A stretch of DNA of 64,000 nt, from the NCBI GenBank assembly GCA_028720105.1, contig JAQYLI010000049.1:34503-98502 (forward strand), read 5' to 3'. The notes beneath the pieces are model-generated. The model saw nothing but the letters and a program-made list of their open reading frames with translations, was not told the DNA's origin and ran no database searches. The position numbers and the translations under genes were made by a program. The first letter of the stretch is position 1. Every line of letters begins with the position of its first letter. Below are positions 44,997 through 54,374 of the stretch, one piece after another. This DNA is from Oscillospiraceae bacterium. Lineage in GTDB: Bacteria; Bacillota; Clostridia; Oscillospirales; Ruminococcaceae.

Positions 44997-46976
44997 ATGA
45001 AAATAAAATCAATTAAGAAGCATATTATCATCGTGACGCTGATGATAGTTATGATACCCCTTGTGATACTTGGAATATTCTGCTGCACATCAAACCAGTA
45101 TTCTGCCACAAATCTTGCCACAGGCAGCGTTGAGCAGTCGGCATACCTTGCCGCTCAGCGAGTGCAGTGGGAGCTGGACAGCTTCCTTATCATTGCAAAG
45201 GAAGCAGGCTGCAATGCTGAGCTTGCCAATGCCAATACCACCGACAAGCGCAAGCAGGAAATAATCGATATGAAGGTGCTGCAGTACGGTATGGACAGAG
45301 GCTGCGCCATAAACAAGGACGGCATCGGCACCAACGGCATCGACTACAGCGACAGAGATTATTTCAAAAACGCTATGAACGGCAAAACTACCGTTACAGA
45401 GCCTATGCTGGCTAAATCCACAGGCAGGATGGCTATCATCATTGCCGCTCCCATCTGGGATAACGGCGTTGCGGGCAAAAAGGCTGTAGGCTGCGTTTAC
45501 TTCGTTCCCCACGAGGAGTTTCTCAACGATATCGTAAGAGATCTGAAGGTCAGCGAAAACAGCACCGCTTATGTTCTTGGCAAGGACGGCACAGTAATTG
45601 CCGACATTGACACCGAAGTAGTAGTAAATCAGCAGAACCTTATCGCTATGGCTCAGGAATATCCCCAATATGCCGATCTTGCCGCTGTTCAGAAGAAGAT
45701 GATCGCAGGCGAGCAGGGTGCTGAGACTGTTAAAGTCAACGGTCAGTCCACAATTGTGGGTTATGCTCCCATAGGCGAGTCTGACGGCTGGTCTATCGGA
45801 ATATGCGCTCCCTCTATGGACTTTATCAGAGACGCTGTGATCTGTATGGTAATTGCGATCGTGGTGGTTGTTATATCTGTTATTATATGCTCCATCAACT
45901 CCGCAAAAATGGGCAGGAACATCGGCGATCCCATTGCCCTCTGCACCGAGAGACTGAAGCTTCTTTCCGAGGGCGATCTTTCAAGCCCCGTTCCCGAGAT
46001 CAATACTGCCGACGAGACAAGAGTTCTTGCTGATGCTACGGAACGGCTTGTGGGCGATATGAACAGCATTATCGGCGATATCGGCAGAATGTTGGGTTCA
46101 ATGGCTAACGGCGATTTCAACGTAAGCTCCACCTGCGGCGACGGCGTTTACAAGGGCGATTTCCACGTGCTTATCGAGTCTGTCACCGAGATAAACAGAA
46201 AGCTGAGTCACACCCTTTCTCAGATAAACACCTCCGCAGATCAGGTATCAAATGGCTCGGATCAGGTTTCGGGCGGCGCTCAGAGCCTTTCTCAGGGCGC
46301 TACGGAGCAGGCTTCCTCCATCGAAGAGCTTACCTCCACCATTCACACAATTTCCGACAAGGTTGCGGACACCACCGACCATTGTATCAACGGCAAGCGG
46401 CTTACCGAAGAGTCGGCTGAGTACATTGACGAGGCTTCCCAGTGTATGGGCAGGCTCACCGAGGCTATGCAGGACATCAGCGAGGCTTCCAACGAGATAA
46501 GCAGGATCATCAAGGCAATCGAGGACATCGCGTTCCAGACTAATATCCTTGCGCTCAATGCAGCAGTTGAGGCAGCAAGAGCAGGCGACGCAGGCAAGGG
46601 CTTTGCTGTTGTTGCGGACGAGGTAAGAAACCTTGCTTCCAAATCCTCCGACGCTGCTCAGGAAACCACCGTTCTTATTGAACGTGCCATCAGCGCTGTT
46701 GAAAACGGAACGGGCATCACCGAGCAGACTGCAAGAGCGGTTTCCGATGTGGCACAGCGCTCCGAAGAGGTCAAGAACATTGTGGCTGAGATTGCTGAGG
46801 CAAGCACCGTTCAGGCTAATATGATAGCTCAGGTAACTCAGGGTATGGAGCAGATCTCCGGCGTTGTTCAGACAAACTCCGCTACTGCCGAGGAAAGCGC
46901 TGCCGCTTCCGAGGAGCTTTCGGGTCAGGCTCTTATCCTCAAGAAGCTGGTGGGCGGCTTTAAGCTCAGAAAATAA
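44997..46976 (+). CDS. Methyl-accepting chemotaxis protein
   Basis: The 659-residue receptor has an N-terminal membrane helix (about residues 10-30), an extracytoplasmic Cache-type sensor domain ([19 protein letters not shown] near residue 118), a second membrane helix (about 279-300), a HAMP region and a C-terminal signalling domain with the hairpin tip [37 protein letters not shown]. Cache receptors often sense amino or organic acids. No other chemotaxis or flagellar gene is in the window. GAGGG lies 11 bases before the ATG; a terminator follows. Confidence 0.93.
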   Translation: MKIKSIKKHIIIVTLMIVMIPLVILGIFCCTSNQYSATNLATGSVEQSAYLAAQRVQWELDSFLIIAKEAGCNAELANANTTDKRKQEIIDMKVLQYGMDRGCAINKDGIGTNGIDYSDRDYFKNAMNGKTTVTEPMLAKSTGRMAIIIAAPIWDNGVAGKKAVGCVYFVPHEEFLNDIVRDLKVSENSTAYVLGKDGTVIADIDTEVVVNQQNLIAMAQEYPQYADLAAVQKKMIAGEQGAETVKVNGQSTIVGYAPIGESDGWSIGICAPSMDFIRDAVICMVIAIVVVVISVIICSINSAKMGRNIGDPIALCTERLKLLSEGDLSSPVPEINTADETRVLADATERLVGDMNSIIGDIGRMLGSMANGDFNVSSTCGDGVYKGDFHVLIESVTEINRKLSHTLSQINTSADQVSNGSDQVSGGAQSLSQGATEQASSIEELTSTIHTISDKVADTTDHCINGKRLTEESAEYIDEASQCMGRLTEAMQDISEASNEISRIIKAIEDIAFQTNILALNAAVEAARAGDAGKGFAVVADEVRNLASKSSDAAQETTVLIERAISAVENGTGITEQTARAVSDVAQRSEEVKNIVAEIAEASTVQANMIAQVTQGMEQISGVVQTNSATAEESAAASEELSGQALILKKLVGGFKLRK

Positions 46977-46992
46977 TTTGATATTTCTACAT

Positions 46993-47026
46993 AATCCCGC
47001 GGGGGTCTCCCTGTGGGATTTTTTTT
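46993..47026 (+). terminator. Terminator of the chemoreceptor gene
   Basis: AATCCC...GGGATT stem (46993-47020, with inner GGGG/TCCC pairing) followed by eight T. Confidence 0.85.
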
Positions 47027-47164
47027 ACGGCGATTTAATGATTTCCGTTTTTTGTAAAAAGCAAACGCAGCCGAACAAAAAATAAGAATTTTTACCCAAA
47101 ACTTACCAACGGTGCCGCCCCGTGTAATCACACACAAATTCTTGTATTATTCTTGTTCCGGCTA

Positions 47165-47193
47165 TTGCATTTCAGGCGCAGTTCTGCTATAAT
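47165..47193 (+). promoter_or_regulatory. Promoter of the dCMP deaminase gene
   Basis: TTGCAT (47165-47170), 17 bases, TATAAT (47188-47193). Confidence 0.7.
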
Positions 47194-47233
47194 TATTATA
47201 AGAAAACCATATTCGGAAAGGGGCATATTTCAA

Positions 47234-47731
47234 ATGAGCACAGTTCAGAGACGGGACAAAATAAACTACTATCTGGATATCGCCGAGACAGTTCTCGAGC
47301 GTGGCACCTGTCTGCGAAGAAATTTCGGAGCGATAATCGTAAAAAATGACGAAATAGTTTCAACGGGCTATGTGGGCGCACCCAGAGGCAGAACAAACTG
47401 CTGCGACCTGGGCTACTGCACCAGAGAAAAGCTGGGCATACCCAAGGGACAGCGCTACGAGCTGTGCCGCAGCGTTCACGCCGAGGCAAACGCCATAATC
47501 TCCGCCGAAAGAAGCGACACCATCGGCTCCACCCTTTACCTTGCCTGCCACGACGCAAAAACAGGGGAGCTTTACGGTGATGTTGAGCCTTGCTCAATGT
47601 GCAAGCGGCTAATAATAAACGCAGGCATCTCAACGGTCATAATCCGCAACACCCGCGATAAATACACCACCATCAACGTCCAGAACTGGATAGAAAACGA
47701 CGACTCCATCGAGGGCACCGACGGCTATTGA
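47234..47731 (+). CDS. dCMP deaminase family protein
   Basis: The 165-residue zinc enzyme has the deaminase motifs HAEANAI (about residue 82) and PCSMCKR (about 119), with an extra N-terminal GYVGAPRGRTNC loop typical of dCMP deaminases. These make dUMP for thymidylate synthesis; some members belong to ComE-type operons, but this gene stands alone. The ATG at 47234 is chosen over an in-frame start 27 codons upstream that overlaps the promoter; GAAAGG lies about 12 bases upstream. Confidence 0.9.
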   Translation: MSTVQRRDKINYYLDIAETVLERGTCLRRNFGAIIVKNDEIVSTGYVGAPRGRTNCCDLGYCTREKLGIPKGQRYELCRSVHAEANAIISAERSDTIGSTLYLACHDAKTGELYGDVEPCSMCKRLIINAGISTVIIRNTRDKYTTINVQNWIENDDSIEGTDGY

Positions 47732-47742
47732 TTTTTATTTAG

Positions 47743-47781
47743 AAAAAAAAACCGCCTTTCGGAAAATACCCCAAAGGCGGT
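47743..47781 (-). terminator. Terminator for the AIM24 gene (distal hairpin)
   Basis: ACCGCCTTT (47751-47759) pairs with AAAGGCGGT (47773-47781); minus-strand reading ends in TTTTTTTTC. A near-identical hairpin without a T run on this strand lies at 47921-47950, next to the AIM24 stop. Confidence 0.75.
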
Positions 47782-47920
47782 CAGTTTGTCGAAAAAGCTT
47801 AAAGCTTGAGAAAAATAAAAAATTTGATTATAGAATTTGGCTTCAATACGTAAGTTACCGAGCCACAAAGCGAGAAAATTATTTCTATCTTTTAGGCGAG
47901 GTGGCTTCAGCGACACGCTG
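47782..47920 (-). repeat. 3'-end repeat family, copy D, between duplicated hairpins
   Basis: Read on the minus strand this has GAAGCCACCTCG and, 45 bases on, GGCTCGGTAAC as in copies A-C, though the 5' part differs. It separates two copies of the same ACCGCCTTT/AAAGGCGGT hairpin (47751-47781 and 47921-47950). Confidence 0.5.
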
Positions 47921-47970
47921 ACCGCCTTTCGGAAATATCCAAAAGGCGGTTTTGTCAAAAGAAAAAATTA

Positions 47971-48672
47971 TCAGGAACCTGTAACGATGTAAGGCTGGAT
48001 AGCGTTTGCAAGAATGTTTGCAGGCATAGTCTGGAGCCAGATCTTGCCGGGACCTGTAACCTTGGTGTTGAAGAGGCCCTCGCCGCCCAGGAGCATATTT
48101 CCTACGCCCTTAACGGTCTCGATATCCATAGAGCAGGTAGCCTCCATAGCAGCAAGATAACCTGTGTCAATGAGCATAGACTGCCCGGGAGCCAGATTAT
48201 ACTCAACAATGCCGCCGTTTATCTCAAGGAAAACCATACCCTTGCCGGTAAATTTCTGCATAATGAAGCCCTCGCCGCCGAAAAGACCTGCGCCGATCTT
48301 CTTCTGGAAGAAAATTTCCATATTAACGCCGATGGTGTTTGCCAGGTAAGCGGACTTCTGAGCCACAATAGGCTGAGCGCTTGTGTCAAAGCAGATGATG
48401 TCGCCGGGGAAGGTTGACGCGAATGCGATCTCGCCGGGACCGCCTGCTGCGGAATATGTATTGCGGAAGATGGACTCGCCTGTTACAGCGCTTTTAGCCA
48501 TTTTTCCCAGAGCGCCCAGAAGACCTGCGCCGCCGCCGGAGCCGAGATTTGTCTGCATCTGCATAGTAGGGGTCATCCAGGACATAGCGCCCTTCTGACA
48601 CTCAACAGCCTCGCCTGCTTCGAGACGGCAGATAAGCACAGGCAGAGGAGCGTTTTTAACTTCGTACTGCAT
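47971..48672 (-). CDS. AIM24 / TIGR00266 family protein
   Basis: The 233-residue protein is all beta, rich in Gly, with the repeated pattern GEGFIMQKFTGKGMVFLEINGG and GGEGLFNTKVTGPGKIWLQTMP that marks the AIM24-like trimeric beta-barrel family. Function in bacteria is unknown. The ATG at 48672 follows GGAGG; a longer frame to 48702 is not supported. It has its own promoter and terminators and is divergent from the WYL regulator. Confidence 0.9.
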   Translation of the reverse strand: MQYEVKNAPLPVLICRLEAGEAVECQKGAMSWMTPTMQMQTNLGSGGGAGLLGALGKMAKSAVTGESIFRNTYSAAGGPGEIAFASTFPGDIICFDTSAQPIVAQKSAYLANTIGVNMEIFFQKKIGAGLFGGEGFIMQKFTGKGMVFLEINGGIVEYNLAPGQSMLIDTGYLAAMEATCSMDIETVKGVGNMLLGGEGLFNTKVTGPGKIWLQTMPANILANAIQPYIVTGS

Positions 48673-48730
48673 AATAATACCTCCATATTTCCATAATATC
48701 ATAACTGGATTTTAGTAATTTTGCAATGTA

Positions 48731-48759
48731 ATCATAACATATAATAATCAATGTGTCAA
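48731..48759 (-). promoter_or_regulatory. Promoter of the AIM24 gene
   Basis: Minus strand TTGACA (48754-48759), 17 bases, TATGAT (48731-48736). Confidence 0.75.
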
Positions 48760-48831
48760 TAGATTATTATAAATTTTAATCGGAATTTAATTTATTTTAT
48801 CTCACAAGAAAAAAATTACGGAGTGATATCA

Positions 48832-49824
48832 ATGTCAAAAGAAGCAGGCATAAATCAGAAGCTGAAATTTCTATATCTTGCGGATATTTTCAGAAACGAG
48901 ACCGACGAAGAGCACCACATCACAATATACGGCCTTTCGGAGCGCCTTGAGGCTCTGGGAGTAAAGGCGACCCGAAAGACGCTCCTTGATGATATCCAGC
49001 TTTTATTGGATTACGGAATGGATATCATCACCGTTCCAATGGGAAAAATGCTGGGCTATTACCTTGGCAGCCGCAGCTTTGAGCTTCCCGAGATAAAGCT
49101 GCTTGCGGACGCCGTAAGCTCCTCACGTTTCATAACCGAAAAGAAATCCCGTACCCTGCTGAAAAAGCTTGAGGGACTTACCAGCAATTACCACGGGCTT
49201 GAAATAAACCGCCGTGTCTATGTGGCAAACCGTATCAAGTCGGAGAACGAGGCTATCTACATAAGCATAGACATCATACAGCAGGCGATAGACAGTAAAA
49301 AACAAATATCCTTCCGCTACTTTGACAGGACTGTGGGAATGAAAAAAAAATACAGGGAGGGCGGACGAACCTGCTCCCCCTATGCCCTTGCGTGGAACGA
49401 CGGCAGCTATTATCTTGTGGGCAAGCAGGGGAAATATTCCACCCTTTCAAACTTCCGCATCGACCGTATGGAAAATGTGGTTATCCTTGATGAAAAAGCC
49501 GAGCCTATCCCCGAGGGCTTTGACCTTGCCGAATATACAGCCACCACCTTTTCAATGTTCAGCGGCGAGCACTGCACCGTTACCCTGCGCCTTGACAACA
49601 GCCTTGTGAACGTGGTTGCGGACAAATTCGGCTCCGACCTTATTCTTATTCCCGACGGCAAGGATAAATTCACCGTCAGCGTAAAGCTTGTGGCCGGAGC
49701 AGCATTTTACGGCTGGCTTTTCCAGTTCGGTGACAAGGCAGAGGTCATTTCCCCCGAAAATATACGCAGGGAATTTCTTGAAATGATGGACAATGTCCGC
49801 AGAAAATACAGTCAGGAGGACTGA
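48832..49824 (+). CDS. WYL-domain transcriptional regulator
   Basis: The 330-residue protein has an N-terminal winged helix (LKFLYLADIFRNETDEEHHITIYGLSERLEALG) and a central WYL domain (ISFRYFDRT... CSPYALAWNDGSYYLVGKQG near residue 180) followed by a C-terminal dimerisation region. WYL regulators sense ligands or nucleic acids and control diverse targets. The ATG at 48832 has GGAG 8 bases upstream; an in-frame GTG at 48823 overlaps it. Divergent from AIM24, so that gene is a possible target. The ymdB-like gene begins 4 bases after its stop. Confidence 0.9.
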   Translation: MSKEAGINQKLKFLYLADIFRNETDEEHHITIYGLSERLEALGVKATRKTLLDDIQLLLDYGMDIITVPMGKMLGYYLGSRSFELPEIKLLADAVSSSRFITEKKSRTLLKKLEGLTSNYHGLEINRRVYVANRIKSENEAIYISIDIIQQAIDSKKQISFRYFDRTVGMKKKYREGGRTCSPYALAWNDGSYYLVGKQGKYSTLSNFRIDRMENVVILDEKAEPIPEGFDLAEYTATTFSMFSGEHCTVTLRLDNSLVNVVADKFGSDLILIPDGKDKFTVSVKLVAGAAFYGWLFQFGDKAEVISPENIRREFLEMMDNVRRKYSQED

Positions 49825-49828
49825 TAAT

Positions 49829-50596
49829 TTGATAAACGTATTATTCATAGGCGATATAGTCGGTTCAAGCGGCTGTGACTTTGCGGAAAAGACCGTAGGC
49901 AGGCTCAGAGCAAAGGAGCGGCTTGATATCGTCATTGCAAACGGTGAAAATTCAGCCGACGGCAACGGTATCACCAAAGCTTCAATGGATCATCTTTTCC
50001 GCTTTGCGGACGTGATAACCACAGGAAACCACTGCTTCAGGCGAAAAGAGTTCACCGAGTATTTTGATATAAAGGAAAATCTTCTCCGCCCCGCCAATTA
50101 TCCCGAGGGAGTGACAGGCAAAGGCTCCGTCATCGTGGATATGGGCAGATACAGCTTCGGGGTCATAAACCTAATGGGAACAGCCTTTATGGAGCCGCTC
50201 AATAACCCATTTGAGTGCGCCGACAGGCTTCTTAGGGAAATGGACACTCCGAATATCCTTGTGGATTTCCACGCCGAAGCCACCTCCGAGAAAAAGGCAA
50301 TGGGCTTTTACCTTTCGGGCAGGGTATCGGCAGTCATAGGCACCCATACCCACGTCCAGACCGCCGACGAGATAATTCTTGACGGTCATACGGGCTATAT
50401 AACCGACGCAGGAATGTGCGGAGCGGAGCTATCTGTCCTGGGCGTAAAAAAGGAGCTTGCCATAGAAAAGCAGCGAACAAAATGCCCCGTTAAGTTTACC
50501 GAGTCTGAGGAACCGCCCTTTTTTAACGGAGTGAAGCTTATGATTGATGAAAAATGCGGTAAAGTCCACAGCATTGAACGGCTGATTATTAGATAA
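49829..50596 (+). CDS. ymdB: YmdB-type metallophosphoesterase (TIGR00282)
   Basis: The 255-residue protein has the calcineurin-like metal-binding motifs FIGDIVGSSG (residue 6 on), NGENSADGNGIT, TTGNHCF, and GTHTHVQTADE. In B. subtilis YmdB is a 2',3'-cyclic nucleotide phosphodiesterase that affects biofilm and motility, and it is next to spoVS there too. It starts at TTG with AGGAGG 9 bases upstream, coupled to the WYL gene. Confidence 0.92.
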   Translation: MINVLFIGDIVGSSGCDFAEKTVGRLRAKERLDIVIANGENSADGNGITKASMDHLFRFADVITTGNHCFRRKEFTEYFDIKENLLRPANYPEGVTGKGSVIVDMGRYSFGVINLMGTAFMEPLNNPFECADRLLREMDTPNILVDFHAEATSEKKAMGFYLSGRVSAVIGTHTHVQTADEIILDGHTGYITDAGMCGAELSVLGVKKELAIEKQRTKCPVKFTESEEPPFFNGVKLMIDEKCGKVHSIERLIIR

Positions 50597-50619
50597 ATCG
50601 CCTAAATTTCCGTAAATCC

Positions 50620-50648
50620 TTGCATATGAACGCTTTTTCGTATATAAT
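50620..50648 (+). promoter_or_regulatory. Promoter of spoVS
   Basis: TTGCAT (50620-50625), 17 bases, TATAAT (50643-50648), 34 bases before the spoVS ATG. Confidence 0.7.
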
Positions 50649-50681
50649 TATTTTAACACAATATGAAAGGGCGGTCTCAAA

Positions 50682-50978
50682 ATGGATATTCTGAGAGTAT
50701 CGGCAAATTCCTCTCCCAATTCGGTGGCAGGAGCCATCGCCAGCGTTGTGCGTAACTGCGGACAGGCAGAGATACAGGCGGTAGGCGCAGGAGCTACCAA
50801 TCAGGCAGTGAAATCCATTGCGGTAGCAAGAGGATATCTTGCGGCTGTAGGGCTTGACCTTGCATGCTTTCCCGAATTTTCCACGGTAGAGATAAACGGT
50901 GAGGCGCGGACGGCAATGCGGTTTGTGTGCTTTACCCTTTGCAGCGGCGAGCCTGATGAAAGCCCCTGTTTTAATTAA
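50682..50978 (+). CDS. spoVS: Stage V sporulation protein S
   Basis: The 98-residue protein matches SpoVS: VSANSSPNSVAGAIASVVRNCG, then VGAGATNQAVKSIAVARGYLA. SpoVS is an Alba-like, probably nucleic-acid-binding protein acting in spore coat and cortex development. A 12-residue extra C-terminus (CSGEPDESPCFN) is unusual. It follows ymdB, as in Bacillus, and ends at a hairpin shared with the convergent phage-derived cluster. Confidence 0.93.
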   Translation: MDILRVSANSSPNSVAGAIASVVRNCGQAEIQAVGAGATNQAVKSIAVARGYLAAVGLDLACFPEFSTVEINGEARTAMRFVCFTLCSGEPDESPCFN

Positions 50979-50994
50979 ATTATATATAAAAATA

Positions 50995-51030
50995 AAAACC
51001 GATCTTGGCGAAAGCCGGGATCGGTTTTAT
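50995..51030. terminator. Bidirectional terminator between spoVS and the phage-derived cluster
   Basis: A 10-bp stem (50995-51004 with 51019-51028) has T-rich sequence on both sides: TTTTATAATTTT on plus, TTTTTATTTTTATA on minus. Confidence 0.85.
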
Positions 51031-51052
51031 AATTTTGGGGACAAGGTTTATA

Positions 51053-51670
51053 TCATATGACCTTTATAAATGCCCCCGGATAATCTTTTTTTACCTTAGC
51101 CAGATAAGCTTCGGCATTTTCTTTGGAACCGAAAGCCCCTACCTGAACATAATACATCTTCTGACCGTCATTCACAGCACTGCCCGATACCGCCGCCCGA
51201 ACACGTTCTCTGAAAGCTTTAAAATCGTTCGGGTGGTCAACATACCATAAAGGGCAGCGTTTCCCCGTCACATCGTAGTGTCTTATGATATCATCGGCAG
51301 ACAGCCCGAATTTTTGGCATAAAAATGCACAAAGCTCAACAAGACTGTCCTCCGTAGCCCCATTAAATTTTCCCGTGCTGTCGGGGTGACAGCATTCAAT
51401 GCTGATACTGTACCCGTTGGCTTGATTGGTGCAGTAGCTCCATTCGTTCAGCGGAATACACTGGATTATCTCCCCCTCAAGCCCGATGATAAAATGAGCC
51501 GAGACATATCTTTCGTGGGTATCCTTGAGATTTTCAAAATAATCCCTGTTGTTTTTCGCCGTAGACTTGGGATTTCCCACATAATGCACCGCGATCTTCC
51601 TTACCTGTTCAAGCTTGATACAGGGTCGGCTGTATTTATTGGGCGTCAAAAGCATTTCGGTTATCTTCAT
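51053..51670 (-). CDS. Endolysin: N-acetylmuramoyl-L-alanine amidase with SPOR domain
   Basis: The 205-residue protein has an amidase_2 domain: VRKIAVHYVGNP with the first zinc His near residue 29, SAHFIIGLEG, and HYDVTGKRCP with the last His near residue 128. A C-terminal SPOR-like domain (MYYVQVGAFGSKENAEAYLAKVKKDYPG, from about 170) should bind denuded peptidoglycan. It cleaves the bond between muramic acid and L-Ala and would release particles with the adjacent holin. Last gene of the cluster; AAGGAG is 12 bases before the ATG. Confidence 0.9.
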   Translation of the reverse strand: MKITEMLLTPNKYSRPCIKLEQVRKIAVHYVGNPKSTAKNNRDYFENLKDTHERYVSAHFIIGLEGEIIQCIPLNEWSYCTNQANGYSISIECCHPDSTGKFNGATEDSLVELCAFLCQKFGLSADDIIRHYDVTGKRCPLWYVDHPNDFKAFRERVRAAVSGSAVNDGQKMYYVQVGAFGSKENAEAYLAKVKKDYPGAFIKVI

Positions 51671-51672
51671 AA

Positions 51673-52134
51673 TTATTTGTCACTCCTTTCCTTGCTGTCT
51701 ACATCTGCTTTCTTCTCAGCCTGAGACCTTACATTTTCGGCTATCTTCATAAGGAAGGGCGGAAGGGGCGCGCCGATGTCTTTTATATTCTCCAGGACCG
51801 AGATAAGTTCGTTTGCGATAAGCCATACAGCGGCAATGCTTGCGACAATGAAATTAAATCCCACAGATATTCCCGCCGTGTCCGCCGCAAAATTCAGCAG
51901 CCAGTCAAGCATAGCCCCCACCGCCACCAGAAGCCACATACATATCTTTTTGGCAATTCCCTTCACCGACTTGTACGAATTAACGCTTTCCTCGCGGTAT
52001 TTTGCAGCGCAAAGCCCCGTTATGTAGTCGATAATATTGCAGCAGACGAGTACAAGCACAGGAACATACAAAATTCCCAGACGTGAGGACAAAAGAGTGC
52101 CCACAGCAATAAAAACTTCCTTGAATTTCTTCAA
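51673..52134 (-). CDS. Phage holin family protein
   Basis: The 153-residue protein has three hydrophobic segments (about residues 18-40, 66-88 and 92-112) and the NIIDYITGLCAAKYREESVNSYKSVKGIAKK pattern of the phage_holin_4 family. It forms membrane pores that release the amidase. It starts at TTG with GGGGGA 7 bases upstream, overlapping nothing, 3 bases after the XkdX-like gene. The amidase follows 2 bases later. Confidence 0.88.
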   Translation of the reverse strand: MKKFKEVFIAVGTLLSSRLGILYVPVLVLVCCNIIDYITGLCAAKYREESVNSYKSVKGIAKKICMWLLVAVGAMLDWLLNFAADTAGISVGFNFIVASIAAVWLIANELISVLENIKDIGAPLPPFLMKIAENVRSQAEKKADVDSKERSDK

Positions 52135-52137
52135 TGC

Positions 52138-52239
52138 TCATTCCCCCAATTCTTTCCCGACCTGTTCCCTCCACCTTTCGGGAACATCGTCAATTGCGAT
52201 TTTACCTAATTTTACCTGCAAAACATAAAATCTGACCAT
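52138..52239 (-). CDS. XkdX-like small protein
   Basis: A 33-residue protein starting MVRFYVLQVKLGKIAIDDVP and ending with ERWREQVGKELGE. The V..KLG.I.IDDVPERWRE pattern is that of XkdX, a tiny protein found just before holin genes in many Firmicutes phages; function unknown. GGAGG lies 7 bases before this ATG (an adjacent ATG at 52242 is in frame). It overlaps the stop of the gene before by one base. Confidence 0.8.
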   Translation of the reverse strand: MVRFYVLQVKLGKIAIDDVPERWREQVGKELGE

Positions 52240-52517
52240 CATATCACCTCCGACACAAACTCCATAAACGCCGCTTCAAGGGCTTCAAGCCTTTCGTGGT
52301 CAGTTGGCGGCGCGGGCAGTATGGAGGCAGGCTCGGTCTCGGACACATCGATCAGATCACCACCCCCGTCGGTAACTATCTCAAAATTTGGATAGAGCCG
52401 AAGGATTTTCTCCGCAAGTTCCGAACCGTCGGGAATAATGTGATCGGCATTACCCACCCAGTCATCATTCGGGTGGTCAGACCTTGCCGCAAAATGCTTG
52501 TTATTATACAAAATCAT
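52239..52517 (-). CDS. Small phage tail-region protein
   Basis: A 92-residue acidic protein with no clear family. It has LAEKILRLYPNFEIVTDGGGD near residue 34 and a Pro-rich stretch before a short C-terminal helix (HERLEALEAAFMEFVSEVI). Such proteins often lie between tail fibre and XkdX genes in A118-like phages, so a fibre-associated role is likely. AATTTGGAGG precedes the ATG. Confidence 0.75.
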   Translation of the reverse strand: MILYNNKHFAARSDHPNDDWVGNADHIIPDGSELAEKILRLYPNFEIVTDGGGDLIDVSETEPASILPAPPTDHERLEALEAAFMEFVSEVI

Positions 52518-52535
52518 AAATTCACCTCCAAATTT

Positions 52536-53843
52536 TTAAAAGAAATTGAAATACGGACACCTTATATCGTGCACAGTCACATATGCGGAAGCCGAAGTAA
52601 AATAAAATCCAAAATAGCCAAGCTTTCCCGGCGGTACTTCCATTGCAAAAATAACAGGATATACGGGAATTGACTCTACTGTAAACCATTCTCTGCCTTC
52701 TCCCGTGTTCTGCATCTCGGGATATGTTCCGGTGCCGTAACCATACTGACAAACGGGACCCTCAGCCGCCGCGGAAGCCAGCACGCATACTATTATGTTG
52801 CTTGAAGAATTGTTGATAAAATAAATCGCTTTAGCTGTGTCATCGTTGTCCGAGAACAGGCATATCTTATCATTCAGCGCATAATACTTCATATTATAGG
52901 GAACAAACTGTACCTGACTGCCCTTCCGGAAAAAATCATCGGCGTGCAGCCCGTCAACAGTGTCCGCATTGCCGCCATTTGCAGGAAGAGCTGAAGGTAA
53001 ATCAGTTTTGCGAGCATAATCTGCATCAACCGAAATCAGCTGATACTGAGTTCCGTCATAAACGAATGTGGCAATATCGCCTGCATTTATAACTCCCGCC
53101 GCAATTTTCGCACCACGGTAAAAAATATTCTTTGCACCCCTGCTGTTAATGTTCAGCGTTGAGTTTGCAGGCACCGCATAGCTGAATTTGACCGAAACCA
53201 TACCGTTTTTGACAAGCGCATATGATGTCAGCGAAGCGGCCTTTGCGGCTGTAGCTTCTGCAGTAGAACAGGTGCCATAACCAAATCCCAGCGACATAGG
53301 CGTGTATGTGGAATTGTTATCCTGATTTATGCAAACGAAATATGTACCGTTGTACATAAAAAGCCAGGTTTGATTATTGCAGAACGCCCACGCCCAGCTG
53401 TAGGTGTAAACGGAATTGCTGCCTTTGGGGACAATATTTTTTGCCCCCGTATCGTTAATATTCAGCGTAATATTTCCCGACGTGGGACTTGCCGAAGACG
53501 TGTCAGTGAAGCGTACAGCGATTATTGCGCCCGTTTCCAAAGCAAAGCCCTCGCAGTCAACGACCTTATCTACAACATCTCTCGCAGCGGAACATTCCGC
53601 ATAAAAGACTTTCCTTTTTGTTTCACATAAATATTCGGCATATGATTTAGCCCCGTTAAAAGCGCCGTCAATTTGTGATTTAGTTGATATAGTAAGGTTT
53701 TCGATGCTCTTATCTATGGTCTGCCTGGCAACAGCGACCTGACCGCAGGCATAATTCTGAGCCTGAGTAAGAATAACCTGATCCTGCTTTTTAACCTCTT
53801 CAAGTACCGTTTCAAGACCTGTTTTATCCAAAAAATCAAACAT
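52536..53843 (-). CDS. Tail fibre or receptor-binding protein
   Basis: The 435-residue protein starts with a helical region (to about residue 90) and has two copies of a beta domain with the motif TLNIN...GAKNI (NITLNINDTGAKNIVPKG near 126 and STLNINSRGAKNIFYRG near 228). TVDGLHADDFFRKGS (near 300) is a linker seen in many phage fibres. The last 120 residues are an aromatic- and Gly-rich beta domain likely to bind the cell surface. There is no enzymatic motif. It would set the host range of the particle. Confidence 0.8.
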   Translation of the reverse strand: MFDFLDKTGLETVLEEVKKQDQVILTQAQNYACGQVAVARQTIDKSIENLTISTKSQIDGAFNGAKSYAEYLCETKRKVFYAECSAARDVVDKVVDCEGFALETGAIIAVRFTDTSSASPTSGNITLNINDTGAKNIVPKGSNSVYTYSWAWAFCNNQTWLFMYNGTYFVCINQDNNSTYTPMSLGFGYGTCSTAEATAAKAASLTSYALVKNGMVSVKFSYAVPANSTLNINSRGAKNIFYRGAKIAAGVINAGDIATFVYDGTQYQLISVDADYARKTDLPSALPANGGNADTVDGLHADDFFRKGSQVQFVPYNMKYYALNDKICLFSDNDDTAKAIYFINNSSSNIIVCVLASAAAEGPVCQYGYGTGTYPEMQNTGEGREWFTVESIPVYPVIFAMEVPPGKLGYFGFYFTSASAYVTVHDIRCPYFNFF

Positions 53844-53849
53844 AATTCA

Positions 53850-54356
53850 TCAGCTCCATACCTGGTCAACAATATCGGTTATCTCCGTGTTAGTGATAGC
53901 GTGCATTTCGCTTGCCTGAACATATCCCGAAAGGTCAATATCGGTGCTGCCGATAAGCTCCCAGGCATTGCTGATGTACAGATATTCGTCATACCCGTTG
54001 CCGCCTGCCGCCGAAGCTTTCGCCACAAGATACAGCACATTGCTCTTGCCCGCCGAAGGAAGTTCACTCACTATCTGAGCGGAAAAATGCTCAATGCCGG
54101 CAATAGCGCTTGTAACAAAGGAATAAACCGCTCCCGAAGCAACAGGGTCTCCATTGCCCGACGCCACCGAAGCTGAAACGTCCTTGTAAGCGGCGCTTTT
54201 AAGGCCCTTGACCGCCACGTCCGAGCCGTCCACAGAAACAGTGCCGTTTGCCGAACCCGATGTCACAGCCGTTTTCGCCGCCGATATTTTAGTTTTAAGC
54301 TGCTGCAAAAGAAAAAGTAAACCGTCGCTGTCAAGTCGTGTGTAAGTAGCTGCCAT
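53850..54356 (-). CDS. Tail-fibre-region structural protein
   Basis: The 168-residue protein has an N-terminal helix (YTRLDSDGLLFLLQQLKTKISAAK), a Ser/Gly/Ala/Val-rich beta part and a C-terminal segment with SNVLYLVAKASAAGGNGYDEYLYISNAWELIGS, a pattern common in phage fibre subunits. Family not certain. GGAGG precedes the ATG. It lies between two other receptor-binding candidates. Confidence 0.7.
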   Translation of the reverse strand: MAATYTRLDSDGLLFLLQQLKTKISAAKTAVTSGSANGTVSVDGSDVAVKGLKSAAYKDVSASVASGNGDPVASGAVYSFVTSAIAGIEHFSAQIVSELPSAGKSNVLYLVAKASAAGGNGYDEYLYISNAWELIGSTDIDLSGYVQASEMHAITNTEITDIVDQVWS

Positions 54357-54374
54357 AAAAATACCTCCTAAAAA

